From UBA3495 sp964629875 (lineage in GTDB: Bacteria > Chloroflexota > Dehalococcoidia > Lucifugimonadales > UBA3495), in the NCBI GenBank assembly GCA_964629875.1, contig CAZVRK010000007.1, forward strand, positions 1 through 64,000: DNA of 64,000 bases. Reading direction: 5' to 3'. This document shows, in pieces, positions 34,572-44,255 of the stretch. Position 1 is the first letter of the stretch. The number at the start of each line of letters is the position of its first letter. The notes under the pieces were generated by a model. It saw nothing but the letters and a program-made list of their open reading frames with translations, searched no databases and had not been told where the DNA came from. Position numbers and translations under genes: made by a program.

Positions 34572-35672
34572 ATGACAATGTCGTATAGGCCTTTAATAGG
34601 GACTCCTATTAGTGATCTTGACACACCTTGTCTAGTAGTAGATATGGACAATCTAGATCACAATATGTCTGTAATGGCTGATTATTATCAAAACAGGAAT
34701 ACCAAACTTAGAGGGCACGGTAAAAATCATAAGACACCTGCAATTGCTATGCGGCAAATTAATAGAGGTGGAACTGTCGGTGGCGTATGTTCGGCAAAAG
34801 TATCAGAAGCTGAGGTAATGATTCATGCTGGGATCACAAATGTGATGATAACCAGTGAAATTATTGCCCCGTTGAAGATTCAGAGGCTATGTAATCTAGC
34901 TAAGCAAGCCGAAGTTATTGTTGCATGTGACAATCTGGATAATGCCCGGAACATCTCAATGGCAGCTGTGTCACATGGAGTTAATATAGGGTTAGTAGTA
35001 GAGCTAGAGACAGGTTTGGAAAGGTGTGGCGTCCAAGACCTTGAATCAGGTGTAGAGCTTGCTAAAGCGATTTCAGGTTTGCCTGCAGTCCAATTTAGAG
35101 GAATTATGAGCCATCAGATGATGGCTGAAGCATCATCCGATAAAGAAGATAGGATATTGGAAGGCAAACGACTTATCGAACCTGTAATAGATTTAAGAAA
35201 GGCTATCGAATCCAGCGGAATTGCAGTAGAAATAGTATCTACGGGTGAAACGTGGAGTTATGACGTTGCTGGAGATATTGACGGTGTAACAGAAATACAA
35301 GGTGGGACTTACTTGCTAATGGAGAGCGCATACGATTATATGTCTGACTTCCAATTCGCTGCTACGGTTTTGACTACTGTAATAAGTACACCACGCACAG
35401 GTATTGCTGTTGGAGATGCAGGCACACGCTCCATTGGTGCTATTAAGGGTGTACCTTTGGTTCAAGATCGCTCGGATGTTATTGTTTCAGGAATGGACTC
35501 AGATCATTGTATTTTCGAAACTTCCGTTAACTCTCTAAACATAGGCGATCAACTTCGGTTAATCCCAGGCCAGCAGGATGCTATGATCAGCCGCTGGGAC
35601 AATATAGTCGGCATACGGGATCAAAAGGTTGAAATAGTATGGGATATACTGGCTAGAGGTACCCACTCTTAA
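34572..35672 (+). CDS. D-threonine aldolase/D-serine dehydratase family PLP enzyme
   Basis: 366 residues. DLDTPCLVVDMDNLDHN is the family N-terminus, and RGHGK51NHK supplies the PLP-binding lysine. SDHC (residues 310-313) occupies the place of the C-terminal metal-binding motif. Such enzymes cleave D-threonine and other beta-hydroxy-D-amino acids, or dehydrate D-serine or 3-hydroxyaspartate. AGGAGA lies eight bases before ATG. It probably shares a transcript with the degenerate paralogue before it. Confidence 0.86.
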   Translation: MTMSYRPLIGTPISDLDTPCLVVDMDNLDHNMSVMADYYQNRNTKLRGHGKNHKTPAIAMRQINRGGTVGGVCSAKVSEAEVMIHAGITNVMITSEIIAPLKIQRLCNLAKQAEVIVACDNLDNARNISMAAVSHGVNIGLVVELETGLERCGVQDLESGVELAKAISGLPAVQFRGIMSHQMMAEASSDKEDRILEGKRLIEPVIDLRKAIESSGIAVEIVSTGETWSYDVAGDIDGVTEIQGGTYLLMESAYDYMSDFQFAATVLTTVISTPRTGIAVGDAGTRSIGAIKGVPLVQDRSDVIVSGMDSDHCIFETSVNSLNIGDQLRLIPGQQDAMISRWDNIVGIRDQKVEIVWDILARGTHS

Positions 35673-35681
35673 CCTATTGAT

Positions 35682-38600
35682 TTATTTTGCGAGAACATCT
35701 TTTTCTAACTGTTCGATATCGGATTCGCTAAGATTGAAGTATTTAGCTTCAGGGTGATGGAAAACTATTGCAGATACAGAAGCTTCAGGATCCATCATAA
35801 ATCCCTCTGTAAGTTCTACCCCTATATTAGAGTTTACATCTAGCAGAGTGAATAGCTTGCTTTGGTCTTCTAGACGGGGACATGCAGGATACCCAAAGGA
35901 ATATCTGCGGCCTTGGTATTGAGTTCTAAATAGATCTTGATAACTAGTACCTTCAGTATCCCTAAGTCCCCACATCTGCCGTATCTGTTGGTGCAGTAAC
36001 TCAGCGAAGGCTTCTGCACTTTCTATGGCCAGAGCTTGCAATATGTGAGAATTGAGATAATTACCCTCTTGCATCCACCGTTCAGATAAGTCTCTCACTC
36101 CCGGCCCTATTGTAGTTGTGAACATGGCTATGTAATCAATCTGATTCATAGAGGCTGGATTAACATAATCTGCTAAGCATAATCCATCGTGCTGACTCTG
36201 ACGTCCGAAATAAAATCGTTCTGCTACGGTCTCACGGTCAGGTTGTAGTATTAGTAACTCCTGTTCTGAGGACACGCAAGGAAAGAATTTAAACACAGCG
36301 TTTGCCGTTATGTCTGCCTGGCTCAATACTATGTCTTCTACGGCTCTGACCGAATTCCGGAGTTCTACCGCAGATGAATCACCGGATTCCAAGGCTTCGG
36401 CAAATCTTCCTTTAAAACCTAGGTGCCGTACGTATAGCATCTGCGGGTTGATATATGGGAATATTTTCTCCATGTCATGATTAGTCAGCACGTGAGATAC
36501 CAAGTCTGGTGGGTTGGGGATGTCGATATTATGGCTGATCTGCGCCGGAGCTACTGCGGGAGCTTCATTTTTCGGCTGAGCCGCAGAAGCAGTCGATTGT
36601 TCTGACAGCATAGCTTCTGTTTCTGCTTCAGCCGTGATAACTAGTTTTTGTCTTTCGTCAGAATCTTGCACCGAATTGGCCAACGATAACCCGGTCATAG
36701 CATCTTGTGCGTACAATACTAGTCCGTCGTATTCTGGAGATATTCTTAGTCTTGTGAACCGGTTAGATAGAGCGGCTCCCCCCACCAGAATAGGTGAGTC
36801 GACTCCTGATTGACGGAAATCTTTGACAGTCTCAACCATCATTTGGGCAGATTTAACCAACAAACCAGATAGACCTATCATATCTGGATTATGTTCTCTA
36901 CATGCTTCGATTAAGTCCTGGGGTGGAACTTTAATACCTAAGTTGATGACCTCGTAGCCATTATTGGACAGTATTATTTCTACCAGATTTTTCCCTATAT
37001 CGTGGACATCTCCTTTTACAGTAGCTAGAACTACTTTGCCTTTTGTGGCAGTATCTGCTCTGTCCATATGTGGTTCCAAATGAGACACAGCGAACTTCAT
37101 AGACTCAGCGGACTGAAGTACTTCGGCTACTATTAGCTGATTGGCGTTGAATTGACGTCCCACTTCATCCATTCCTGCCATCAATGGCCCGTTGATTATT
37201 TCAAGAGGTGCCCTGTCTTCTAGAGCCTCGTTCAGGTCATCGGATAATCCTTCTTTGGTTCCCTCAATAATAGCTTGCGCTAAACGTTCGTCTAGCGGTA
37301 GATTACGTCTTTCTTCAACAGTGGATTTTGGTGCTTTATCCCGAAAATGATCAACGAATGGTGTTATGGGATCTTCCACTCTGTTCCATATTAAATCTTC
37401 AGCAAGATTACGTTCTTCTTCGGGTATGGATGCGTATCTTTGCATTAGTTCTGAATTGACTATTGCTGTATCAAGTCCAGCCTGAACACAGTGATATAGA
37501 AATACTGAGTTAAATACTTCGCGTCCAGCTGCAGGAAGTCCAAAGGACACGTTGGATATACCGAGTATAGTTTTGGTGTTCGGTAGTGCTTCTTTGATTA
37601 ACCGAACTCCCTCTATGGTTTCTGCGGCAGAACCTACGTAATTTTGGTCACCTGTGCCTGCGGGGAATACCAAAGGGTCGAAGATAATGTCTTGTTCGGG
37701 TACGCCGTATTTTTCTGTGAGCAATTTATGAGATCGTAAAGCGACTTCCAACTTGCGCTCTTTTGTAATAGCTTGTGCTTGATTAGGATCGTCGTCAATG
37801 CATCCTACTACTAGTGCTGCACCATATCTCTGGGCTAATGGTACGACGGCCTGGAAGCGTTCTTCGCCATCTTCCAGATTTATCGAATTTATAATCGACT
37901 TACCCTGTAGTTTTTTTAATGCTTCCTCGAGGACTTTTGCATCGGTTGAGTCGATCATTATGGGAGCTTTAACCTTTTTGGTTAATTCGTCCAAGAATTT
38001 CGTAACGTCTGACAGCTCGTCCCGATCTGGGTCTTGTAGGCAGACGTCCAATATATGAGCTCCGTTTCTTACTTGCCGTCGTCCTACTTCGGCTCCTTCC
38101 TCATATGAGCCTTCACTGATTAATCTTCGGAATCGGCGACTTCCGAGGACATTAGTTCGTTCGCCTACTATGGTAGGTCTACTCTCATCGTCTATAATCA
38201 GAGCCTCAATACCAGATACTCTGCTCTCATAGTTGGTCACCGGTGTTCGAGTATCTGACAATTGTGAAACGTGTTCTGATAGTTTTTTTATGTGTTCTGG
38301 AACGGTGCCGCAACACCCCCCTACGACGTTAATCCAACCAGATTCTAGAAACCGGCTGATAGTAGAAACCATCATTTCAGGGGTTTCATTGTAATTACCG
38401 TCTTCGTCCGGTAATCCTGCGTTCGGGAGGCATGCAACTGGAAATTTAGATATACCAGCCAGCGTCCTGACATGGTCTGTCATAAATTCAGCACCTGTCG
38501 CACAGTTAAAGCCGACCCATAACAAGTCTCTATGAGACAACGATGTATAGAAGGCCTCAGCATCTTGACCTGCGAGCAGTGTACCCATTGGTTCGACTGT

Positions 38601-39194
38601 GCCTTGGACTGAAACAGGTAGTGCTGTTTTTAGTTCTAGGAAGGCCTGGTCAATTCCTTCGAGTCCTGCCTTCACGTTTATAGTGTCTTGGCTGGTCTCT
38701 AGGAGCAGTAGATCTACTCCTCCTTCTATAAGCCCGACCGCCTGCTCTTTGTAGGCATGTGCAAGTTCGTCAAAAGTTATTCCGCCTGTTACCGAAATTG
38801 TCTTTGTTGTTGGACCCATTGCCCCGGCGACGAACCGAGGTTTATCCGTTGTGGTAAATTCTTGAGCTGCCTCGACCGCGAGCTGAGCAGCCTCTCGATT
38901 TAATTCTCTAGCCAAGTGACTCAAATCGTACTCAGACAATACTACGGATGTTGATCCGAAAGTGTTTGTCTCGATTATGTCTGATCCAGCGCCTAGGTAG
39001 GCTTTATGTATTTCCGAGATGATATGCGGGCGTGTCAGGCACAGGTGTTCGTTACAGCCCTCGTATTCGACACCACCAAAGTCATCTGGTCCCAAATCAT
39101 ATGCTTGGATAGCGGTCCCCATAGCGCCGTCTATTACCAAGACTCGCTGTTTAAGAAGTTCTTTTAATAAAGCTGTGCGTTCAGAAGTTACCAT
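35682..39194 (-). CDS. metH: Cobalamin-dependent methionine synthase
   Basis: 1170 residues with all four modules in order. The homocysteine domain (DGAMGTAIQ; zinc cysteines in GFNCATG and GGCCGT) is followed by the methyltetrahydrofolate domain (GERTNVLGSRRF), the cobalamin cap and Rossmann domain (VHDIGKN, the histidine that ligates cobalt), and the activation domain (RRYSFGYPACPRLEDQ) for AdoMet-dependent reactivation. An Ala/Pro-rich linker precedes the last domain. It is slightly shorter than E. coli MetH (1227). It follows the M1 aminopeptidase gene by 47 bases on the same strand. It implies cobalamin use. Confidence 0.97.
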   Translation of the reverse strand: MVTSERTALLKELLKQRVLVIDGAMGTAIQAYDLGPDDFGGVEYEGCNEHLCLTRPHIISEIHKAYLGAGSDIIETNTFGSTSVVLSEYDLSHLARELNREAAQLAVEAAQEFTTTDKPRFVAGAMGPTTKTISVTGGITFDELAHAYKEQAVGLIEGGVDLLLLETSQDTINVKAGLEGIDQAFLELKTALPVSVQGTVEPMGTLLAGQDAEAFYTSLSHRDLLWVGFNCATGAEFMTDHVRTLAGISKFPVACLPNAGLPDEDGNYNETPEMMVSTISRFLESGWINVVGGCCGTVPEHIKKLSEHVSQLSDTRTPVTNYESRVSGIEALIIDDESRPTIVGERTNVLGSRRFRRLISEGSYEEGAEVGRRQVRNGAHILDVCLQDPDRDELSDVTKFLDELTKKVKAPIMIDSTDAKVLEEALKKLQGKSIINSINLEDGEERFQAVVPLAQRYGAALVVGCIDDDPNQAQAITKERKLEVALRSHKLLTEKYGVPEQDIIFDPLVFPAGTGDQNYVGSAAETIEGVRLIKEALPNTKTILGISNVSFGLPAAGREVFNSVFLYHCVQAGLDTAIVNSELMQRYASIPEEERNLAEDLIWNRVEDPITPFVDHFRDKAPKSTVEERRNLPLDERLAQAIIEGTKEGLSDDLNEALEDRAPLEIINGPLMAGMDEVGRQFNANQLIVAEVLQSAESMKFAVSHLEPHMDRADTATKGKVVLATVKGDVHDIGKNLVEIILSNNGYEVINLGIKVPPQDLIEACREHNPDMIGLSGLLVKSAQMMVETVKDFRQSGVDSPILVGGAALSNRFTRLRISPEYDGLVLYAQDAMTGLSLANSVQDSDERQKLVITAEAETEAMLSEQSTASAAQPKNEAPAVAPAQISHNIDIPNPPDLVSHVLTNHDMEKIFPYINPQMLYVRHLGFKGRFAEALESGDSSAVELRNSVRAVEDIVLSQADITANAVFKFFPCVSSEQELLILQPDRETVAERFYFGRQSQHDGLCLADYVNPASMNQIDYIAMFTTTIGPGVRDLSERWMQEGNYLNSHILQALAIESAEAFAELLHQQIRQMWGLRDTEGTSYQDLFRTQYQGRRYSFGYPACPRLEDQSKLFTLLDVNSNIGVELTEGFMMDPEASVSAIVFHHPEAKYFNLSESDIEQLEKDVLAK

Positions 39195-39241
39195 TTGATG
39201 TTTATTCCAATTATATTTATTGTAGATTTTGGTTCTAAAGT

Positions 39242-41833
39242 TTAGTTAAACCATTTTGATAGTTCGTCTTTATTTTTCCCTAGCCACGCTGTGTTAATAC
39301 GAATCCGTTCTAGTGATTGGCGAATTGTCCGTTCTGCAGCCGGAGTTGGATGTTCTTTGAAGAAGTCTTCTATTTCGGTAGCTTTTTCCTCGGATGTGAA
39401 TGATCCGGTAATAGCTACCAATCGCATTAATCCAAACCCACCTCCACCGTATCGTTTGTCAAATTCGGTCCAATTATCCTTCACGAATTCCCAGGCTATA
39501 TTCCTACCTCTTATGTTCGCGGCTACAGCGGATACTAACGTTATAGTATCTTGTGACCGGACATCGTCACTTAACGATCTGGCTAGAAGGTCCTTAAGTA
39601 GATCTACGTCGCTAAATCTTGCCAAACTGATGAGCAACCGTATTTTTTCCTCTTGTAGTTCTGAGTTGCGTTCCAATGTCCAGAGGGCGTCGTACGTAGT
39701 CTTGTCCCCAGATTGTGCGACTAAGCTATATACGAGCCCCCGCAAATCTGGATGTACTGATGACGTGTCTTGTAGATATTTAGCGAATAGGGATTGAGCC
39801 TCTTCTAGGACTTCGGTATCACCGTAGTTTCCAGCTTGGCTCAATACTGTGCTTCTCAGAAGTGCGTCCAGATGGCCTTCTCCAGTCTTGGGAGTCCATC
39901 CTATATCTTGGGCAGCACCCTTAAATAAATCTTTGGCGAAGTCTCTATACGCATTGTAAAAACTCTCATCAGAGATCAAGGTTTCAATTTCCTTTAGATT
40001 GCTGGCTAGATCACTCCAGACTGAAGCGTCGGATTCGGATTTATAAGCATTGGCCAATGACAAAAATTGTGTGACTGATAGTAAACCTGCTTTTGATAAT
40101 GCGTAAGCGTCGTTCTGTATGCCAAGCCTGTCCGTAGCACTCAATATCTGGGATTCTATCCCTGGGATAAGATTCTGCCAGTCTTTTGACGTGTAGTTGA
40201 CTCTGAAAAATCCCGTCTGATCAGGATTTAATTTGAACCACTTGGGATCATCTGATATCCCGGATATTGTGACTGATGATTTGGAGTCAGAGATTATAGA
40301 GGTACCTGATGCTCGGTTATCTTGTGGAACCAGGACTCTGACAGGAACTTGCCATTGCATTTGTGGGGATGGTTGATCGTTCAGTATGTTGTCGTATACA
40401 AATCGTTCTTGTGATAGGTTGATTGTTAAGCCGTTATTGACTCTCTCAGATGTAACGGAGACAACGGGATAGCCCATTTGGCTAGTCCACGTATTCATGA
40501 TTTCTGTGACAGGTTGTTTAGAGACTTCTTCAAGGGCGTTCCACAAATCGATAGTCTGTGCATTTTGGTATTGGTTTGCAGTTAAATATTTGTGGAGACC
40601 TTGGCGGAAAATCTCGGGGCTCAAGAATTGTTCCAGCATGCGTATGACCGAGGCACCTTTGCTGTAGCTAATGGCATCAAATAATTGGCTAACCTCTGCA
40701 GGATTTTTAACTTCCTGCTCTATAGGATGAGAATTCTTGAGTCCGTCAAGGCTTAGGGCCCTGTTAGTGTCCATGTTTACGAATTGAGTCCACATTGCCC
40801 ATTCGGGAAACAGCCAATCTACGGCTTTCGTTCCCATCCAGGAAGCAAAACTCTCGTTAAGCCATAGGTCGTCCCACCATTTCATAGTCACCAGGTCCCC
40901 GAACCACATATGGGCCATCTCGTGGGCTACTACTTCCGCAACTCTTTGCCTCGTCCCAGCTGACGAATTTAACTGATCTACTAACAGGGCTGTTTCTCGG
41001 TAGGTAACGGCCCCCCAATTTTCCATAGCTCCGGCTGCAAAATCTGGTATGGCGATATGGTCCAACTTCGCAAGAGGATAGGGAATTCCAAAATAGTCGT
41101 TGAAGAATGATAGTAGCTTGACTGAAGTATCTAGAGCGAAGCGGCCTTGTTCCTCTTTGCCTCTAGTTGTCCACACTCCTACTATCGTTCCACTAGCAGC
41201 TTCTTTCTCTATGTGAGTGAGATCCCCTACTACGAATGCTAATAGATAGGTTGACATTATAGGTGTATCAGCGAATTTTACTGATTTCATGCCACTGCTA
41301 AGTGTCGTATTTTCAATTTCTGGTGTATTGGCTAGAGCAACTAGGTCACTGGGTACAATTAGAGTTACAGAAAAAGTTGCTTTGCATTCTGGCTCGTCCC
41401 AACAGGGAAAGGCCTGACGAGCATCTGTAGCTTCAAATTGCGTAGTAGCTAAATACTGGGTATTTCCTTCAGGATCTACGTATTGGCTTCGATAGAATCC
41501 TCTAAGTTTGTCGTTCAATATGCCTGTAAAAGCTATGTGGATCTTTCCATTACCTATTGGGATTTCTTGTGGGAAAGTCATCGTACAGGTTTCTGCTTCT
41601 TTGTTATATGTGATGTTTTCAGTTTTTAGTACAGTTCCATTGATTTCTATGGAAGCTGATCCTATATCGATATCCAGAGCATTCAGTACGATATTTGACG
41701 ATGATTCCGCGATGTTGACGTCTATCGTTTCATTTCCGGAGAAGGTGAAATTCTGTATATCAGGCTTTAATTCAAGTTGGTAGTGAAGGGGTTTTATGTT
41801 CTTGGGCAATACCGCCGCTTCAGTTCCAGGCAT
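39242..41833 (-). CDS. M1 family metallo-aminopeptidase
   Basis: 863 residues. GAMENWG binds the peptide N-terminus, and HEMAHMWFGDLVTMKWWDD with NESFASW downstream is the HExxH-x18-E zinc site. The layout (N-terminal beta domain, catalytic domain, long helical ERAP1-like C-terminal domain) matches eukaryotic/archaeal-type M1 (tricorn-factor-like) rather than E. coli PepN. It removes single residues from peptide N-termini, probably in the cytoplasm since no signal peptide is seen. AGGAG precedes the ATG. Confidence 0.94.
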   Translation of the reverse strand: MPGTEAAVLPKNIKPLHYQLELKPDIQNFTFSGNETIDVNIAESSSNIVLNALDIDIGSASIEINGTVLKTENITYNKEAETCTMTFPQEIPIGNGKIHIAFTGILNDKLRGFYRSQYVDPEGNTQYLATTQFEATDARQAFPCWDEPECKATFSVTLIVPSDLVALANTPEIENTTLSSGMKSVKFADTPIMSTYLLAFVVGDLTHIEKEAASGTIVGVWTTRGKEEQGRFALDTSVKLLSFFNDYFGIPYPLAKLDHIAIPDFAAGAMENWGAVTYRETALLVDQLNSSAGTRQRVAEVVAHEMAHMWFGDLVTMKWWDDLWLNESFASWMGTKAVDWLFPEWAMWTQFVNMDTNRALSLDGLKNSHPIEQEVKNPAEVSQLFDAISYSKGASVIRMLEQFLSPEIFRQGLHKYLTANQYQNAQTIDLWNALEEVSKQPVTEIMNTWTSQMGYPVVSVTSERVNNGLTINLSQERFVYDNILNDQPSPQMQWQVPVRVLVPQDNRASGTSIISDSKSSVTISGISDDPKWFKLNPDQTGFFRVNYTSKDWQNLIPGIESQILSATDRLGIQNDAYALSKAGLLSVTQFLSLANAYKSESDASVWSDLASNLKEIETLISDESFYNAYRDFAKDLFKGAAQDIGWTPKTGEGHLDALLRSTVLSQAGNYGDTEVLEEAQSLFAKYLQDTSSVHPDLRGLVYSLVAQSGDKTTYDALWTLERNSELQEEKIRLLISLARFSDVDLLKDLLARSLSDDVRSQDTITLVSAVAANIRGRNIAWEFVKDNWTEFDKRYGGGGFGLMRLVAITGSFTSEEKATEIEDFFKEHPTPAAERTIRQSLERIRINTAWLGKNKDELSKWFN

Positions 41834-41981
41834 CGATTAACTCCTATTTGTGCGCGACATTAATTATTAGGAATTATCCCTATCCGCGCATTGTGTACTT
41901 GGAAGTACCCGTAAGTTTAACATTAAACACAAACCTAGTCTGCTTGAGAAGGGTTTAGGTAGACCGTTAGCAGTAATCCAG

Positions 41982-41990
41982 TGGTATAAT
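41982..41990 (+). promoter_or_regulatory. Extended -10 promoter of leuCD
   Basis: TGGTATAAT matches the extended -10 consensus. It lies 134 bases before the leuC start, implying a leader of about 125 bases. No good -35 is present. Confidence 0.5.
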
Positions 41991-41997
41991 AGCCGGC

Positions 41998-42124
41998 GGT
42001 TTCATTGGTAAAAGAAGCATGCACATTCACCGATAGTCCATGCTGACCACGAGATTTATCGTGCGTGGCGATTTGGTCAGAATGAAATTCAAAACCAATT
42101 AAGAGTAACTATAGGAGGCGGCAC
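41998..42124 (+). promoter_or_regulatory. leuC leader with hairpin and a possible 20-codon leader reading frame
   Basis: CTGACCA (42043-42049) pairs with TGGTCAG (42074-42080), with a smaller CGA/TCG hairpin inside. An ATG at 42040 opens a 20-codon frame to TAA at 42102 that includes Leu, Ile and Val codons (MLTTRFIVRGDLV at its start), but it has no Shine-Dalgarno and no codon run. A regulatory leader is plausible; attenuation is not shown, because no T-run hairpin precedes leuC. Confidence 0.3.
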
Positions 42125-43525
42125 ATGGCGGCTCAGACTATGTTTGAGAAAATCTGGGATTCCCACGTTGTTCATGAGGAGTCCGGACAACCTTCGATCA
42201 TCTATATAGATCTTCATTTGATACATGAGGTTACTACTCCTCAGGCGTTTGATGGCCTTAGACTCAACGGGAGAGGAGTTCGTAGGCCTGATTTAACTAT
42301 TGCTACTGTTGACCACAATACCCCGACTTGGGAATTGGACAAACCAGTTACGGACGAGATATCTAAGAAGCAGTTGGATGCGTTAGCTGATAATGTGAAG
42401 GACACTGGAATAACTTTTTACGACAGATTCAGCGAAAATCAGGGAATAGTACATGTTATTGGACCAGACTTAGGGTATACGCTCCCTGGGAAGACTGTAG
42501 TATGTGGGGATAGTCATACGTCTACTCATGGAGCCTTAGGTTGCTTAGCAATGGGTATCGGCACTTCTGAGGTTGAGCATGTGCTGGCTACACAGACTCT
42601 GCGGCAGTTTAAACCTAAGACAATGGAGGTAAGGATAAACGGGTCCTTGCCGGTGGGAGTATCTGCCAAGGACATTATCCTAGGGATTATCGGTAAGATA
42701 GGAATAAACGGCGGGATAGGTCACGCGATAGAATATACGGGTGAAGCTATCAAGTCTTTGTCTATGGATGGCCGTATGACCGTTTGCAATATGAGTATTG
42801 AAGGTGGTGCCAGAGCCGGTATGATTGCTCCGGACGAAACCACTTTTGAATACATAAAGGAGCGACCGTATGCTCCAAAAGGCGAGGAATTAGAAGCTGC
42901 GATTGAAGAGTGGAAGAAATTACCTACTGACAGTGGAGCTAAGTTTGACAAGCTCGTAGAGATTGATGCTGCCGATTTAGCACCATTTGTAACTTGGGGT
43001 ACCAATCCTGGAATGGTAGCCAAGATAACCGATCGAGTTCCGGATCCAGCATCATTTGACAGTCCTGCCGAGCGCGAATCCGCTGAACGAGCTCTTACGT
43101 ATATGGGTCTTGAACCGAACACTCCAATTGAGGAGATTAAAATAGATCGGATATTCCTTGGTGCCTGCACTAATTCGCGTCTTGATGATCTGAGAGCTGC
43201 GGCAAACGTTATAAAGGGTAAGACTGTTAATCCAAATGTTTATGCAATGGTTGTTCCAGGTTCTGCAAGGGTTAAATTACAGGCAGAACAGGAAGGGTTA
43301 GATAAAATTTTTAAGGACGCTGGATTTGATTGGCGAGTCGCCGGGTGTTCCATGTGTCTGGGGATGAATCCAGATATTCTTCAACCCGGAGAGCGATGTG
43401 CGTCCACATCTAATCGCAATTTTGAGGGTCGTCAAGGGAAAGGCGGTCGTACTCATTTGGTTAGTCCAGAAATGGCTGCTGCAGCTGCCATAGCCGGGCA
43501 TTTTGTAGACATTCGAAATTGGTAA
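42125..43525 (+). CDS. leuC: 3-isopropylmalate dehydratase large subunit
   Basis: 466 residues. [24 protein letters not shown] and [12 protein letters not shown] provide the three cysteines for the [4Fe-4S] cluster, and [21 protein letters not shown], split at EGRQG, is the C-terminal substrate motif. With LeuD it isomerises 2- to 3-isopropylmalate in leucine synthesis. ATAGGAGGCG precedes the ATG; leuD follows ten bases later. Confidence 0.97.
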   Translation: MAAQTMFEKIWDSHVVHEESGQPSIIYIDLHLIHEVTTPQAFDGLRLNGRGVRRPDLTIATVDHNTPTWELDKPVTDEISKKQLDALADNVKDTGITFYDRFSENQGIVHVIGPDLGYTLPGKTVVCGDSHTSTHGALGCLAMGIGTSEVEHVLATQTLRQFKPKTMEVRINGSLPVGVSAKDIILGIIGKIGINGGIGHAIEYTGEAIKSLSMDGRMTVCNMSIEGGARAGMIAPDETTFEYIKERPYAPKGEELEAAIEEWKKLPTDSGAKFDKLVEIDAADLAPFVTWGTNPGMVAKITDRVPDPASFDSPAERESAERALTYMGLEPNTPIEEIKIDRIFLGACTNSRLDDLRAAANVIKGKTVNPNVYAMVVPGSARVKLQAEQEGLDKIFKDAGFDWRVAGCSMCLGMNPDILQPGERCASTSNRNFEGRQGKGGRTHLVSPEMAAAAAIAGHFVDIRNW

Positions 43526-43535
43526 AGGAGACGAT

Positions 43536-44123
43536 ATGGAACCTTTTATAAAAGTGAGTGGAGTAGCGGCTCCGATCGATAGGGTGAATATTGACACGGA
43601 TCAGGTAATCCCTGCCATACACTTGAAAAGTATTGAGAGAACGGGTTATGGCAAATTCCTATTCTCCAGCTGGAGATTCAACGCGGACGGCACACCTAAC
43701 CCTGATTTCGTTTTAAATAAACCGGAATATCAAAATGCTAGCATAATAGTGGCAGGTCGGAATTTTGGGTGTGGATCTTCACGAGAGCACGCTCCCTGGG
43801 CTCTTCAAGATTATGGTATCAGGTGCGTTATAGCCCCAAGTTTTGCGGATATTTTCCATAACAATTGCTATCAAAATGGTTTGCTCCCAATAGTTTTACC
43901 TGAGGAAGATGTACGTCGACTTATTGATAAGCTTGAGAAAGATCCTGGTACAAAACTAAACATAGACCTAGAGGGATTAAGGGTGTGGGATGAAGATGAA
44001 GAAATTGTTCTAGAATTCAATGTTGAGGAGTTTAGGCGGTATTGTCTTCTGAATGGCCTCGATGATATTGGATTGACGCTACAGAATGAGGATGCCATTA
44101 ACCGGTTCGAAACCAAGTCTTAG
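43536..44123 (+). CDS. leuD: 3-isopropylmalate dehydratase small subunit
   Basis: 195 residues. NIDTDQVIPA and RNFGCGSSREHAPWAL are the swivelling-domain signatures of LeuD; the length is that of the bacterial 200-residue type. It completes the leuCD heterodimer. AAAGGAGA precedes the ATG. A strong terminator closes the unit, so leuB and leuA are elsewhere. Confidence 0.97.
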   Translation: MEPFIKVSGVAAPIDRVNIDTDQVIPAIHLKSIERTGYGKFLFSSWRFNADGTPNPDFVLNKPEYQNASIIVAGRNFGCGSSREHAPWALQDYGIRCVIAPSFADIFHNNCYQNGLLPIVLPEEDVRRLIDKLEKDPGTKLNIDLEGLRVWDEDEEIVLEFNVEEFRRYCLLNGLDDIGLTLQNEDAINRFETKS

Positions 44124-44138
44124 TTCATATAAATATGT

Positions 44139-44171
44139 AAAAAAAGCCACCAACGACCGGTGGCTTTTTTT
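44139..44171 (+). terminator. Intrinsic terminator of leuCD
   Basis: 13-bp stem AAAAAAAGCCACC / GGTGGCTTTTTTT with loop AACGACC, followed by further T residues. Confidence 0.9.
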
Positions 44172-44255
44172 TTACCATCTGTATTTTTGCCAATGGTATA
44201 CTCTGGGCATTCTGTTATTGGATGTTGATAAAATAATTATAGTGTGAGGGTTTTC

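Noticed and set aside
42040..42102. leuC attenuator leader peptide as a firm gene
   Set aside because: Only two Leu codons, no Shine-Dalgarno and no terminator hairpin; kept only as a possibility within the leader.
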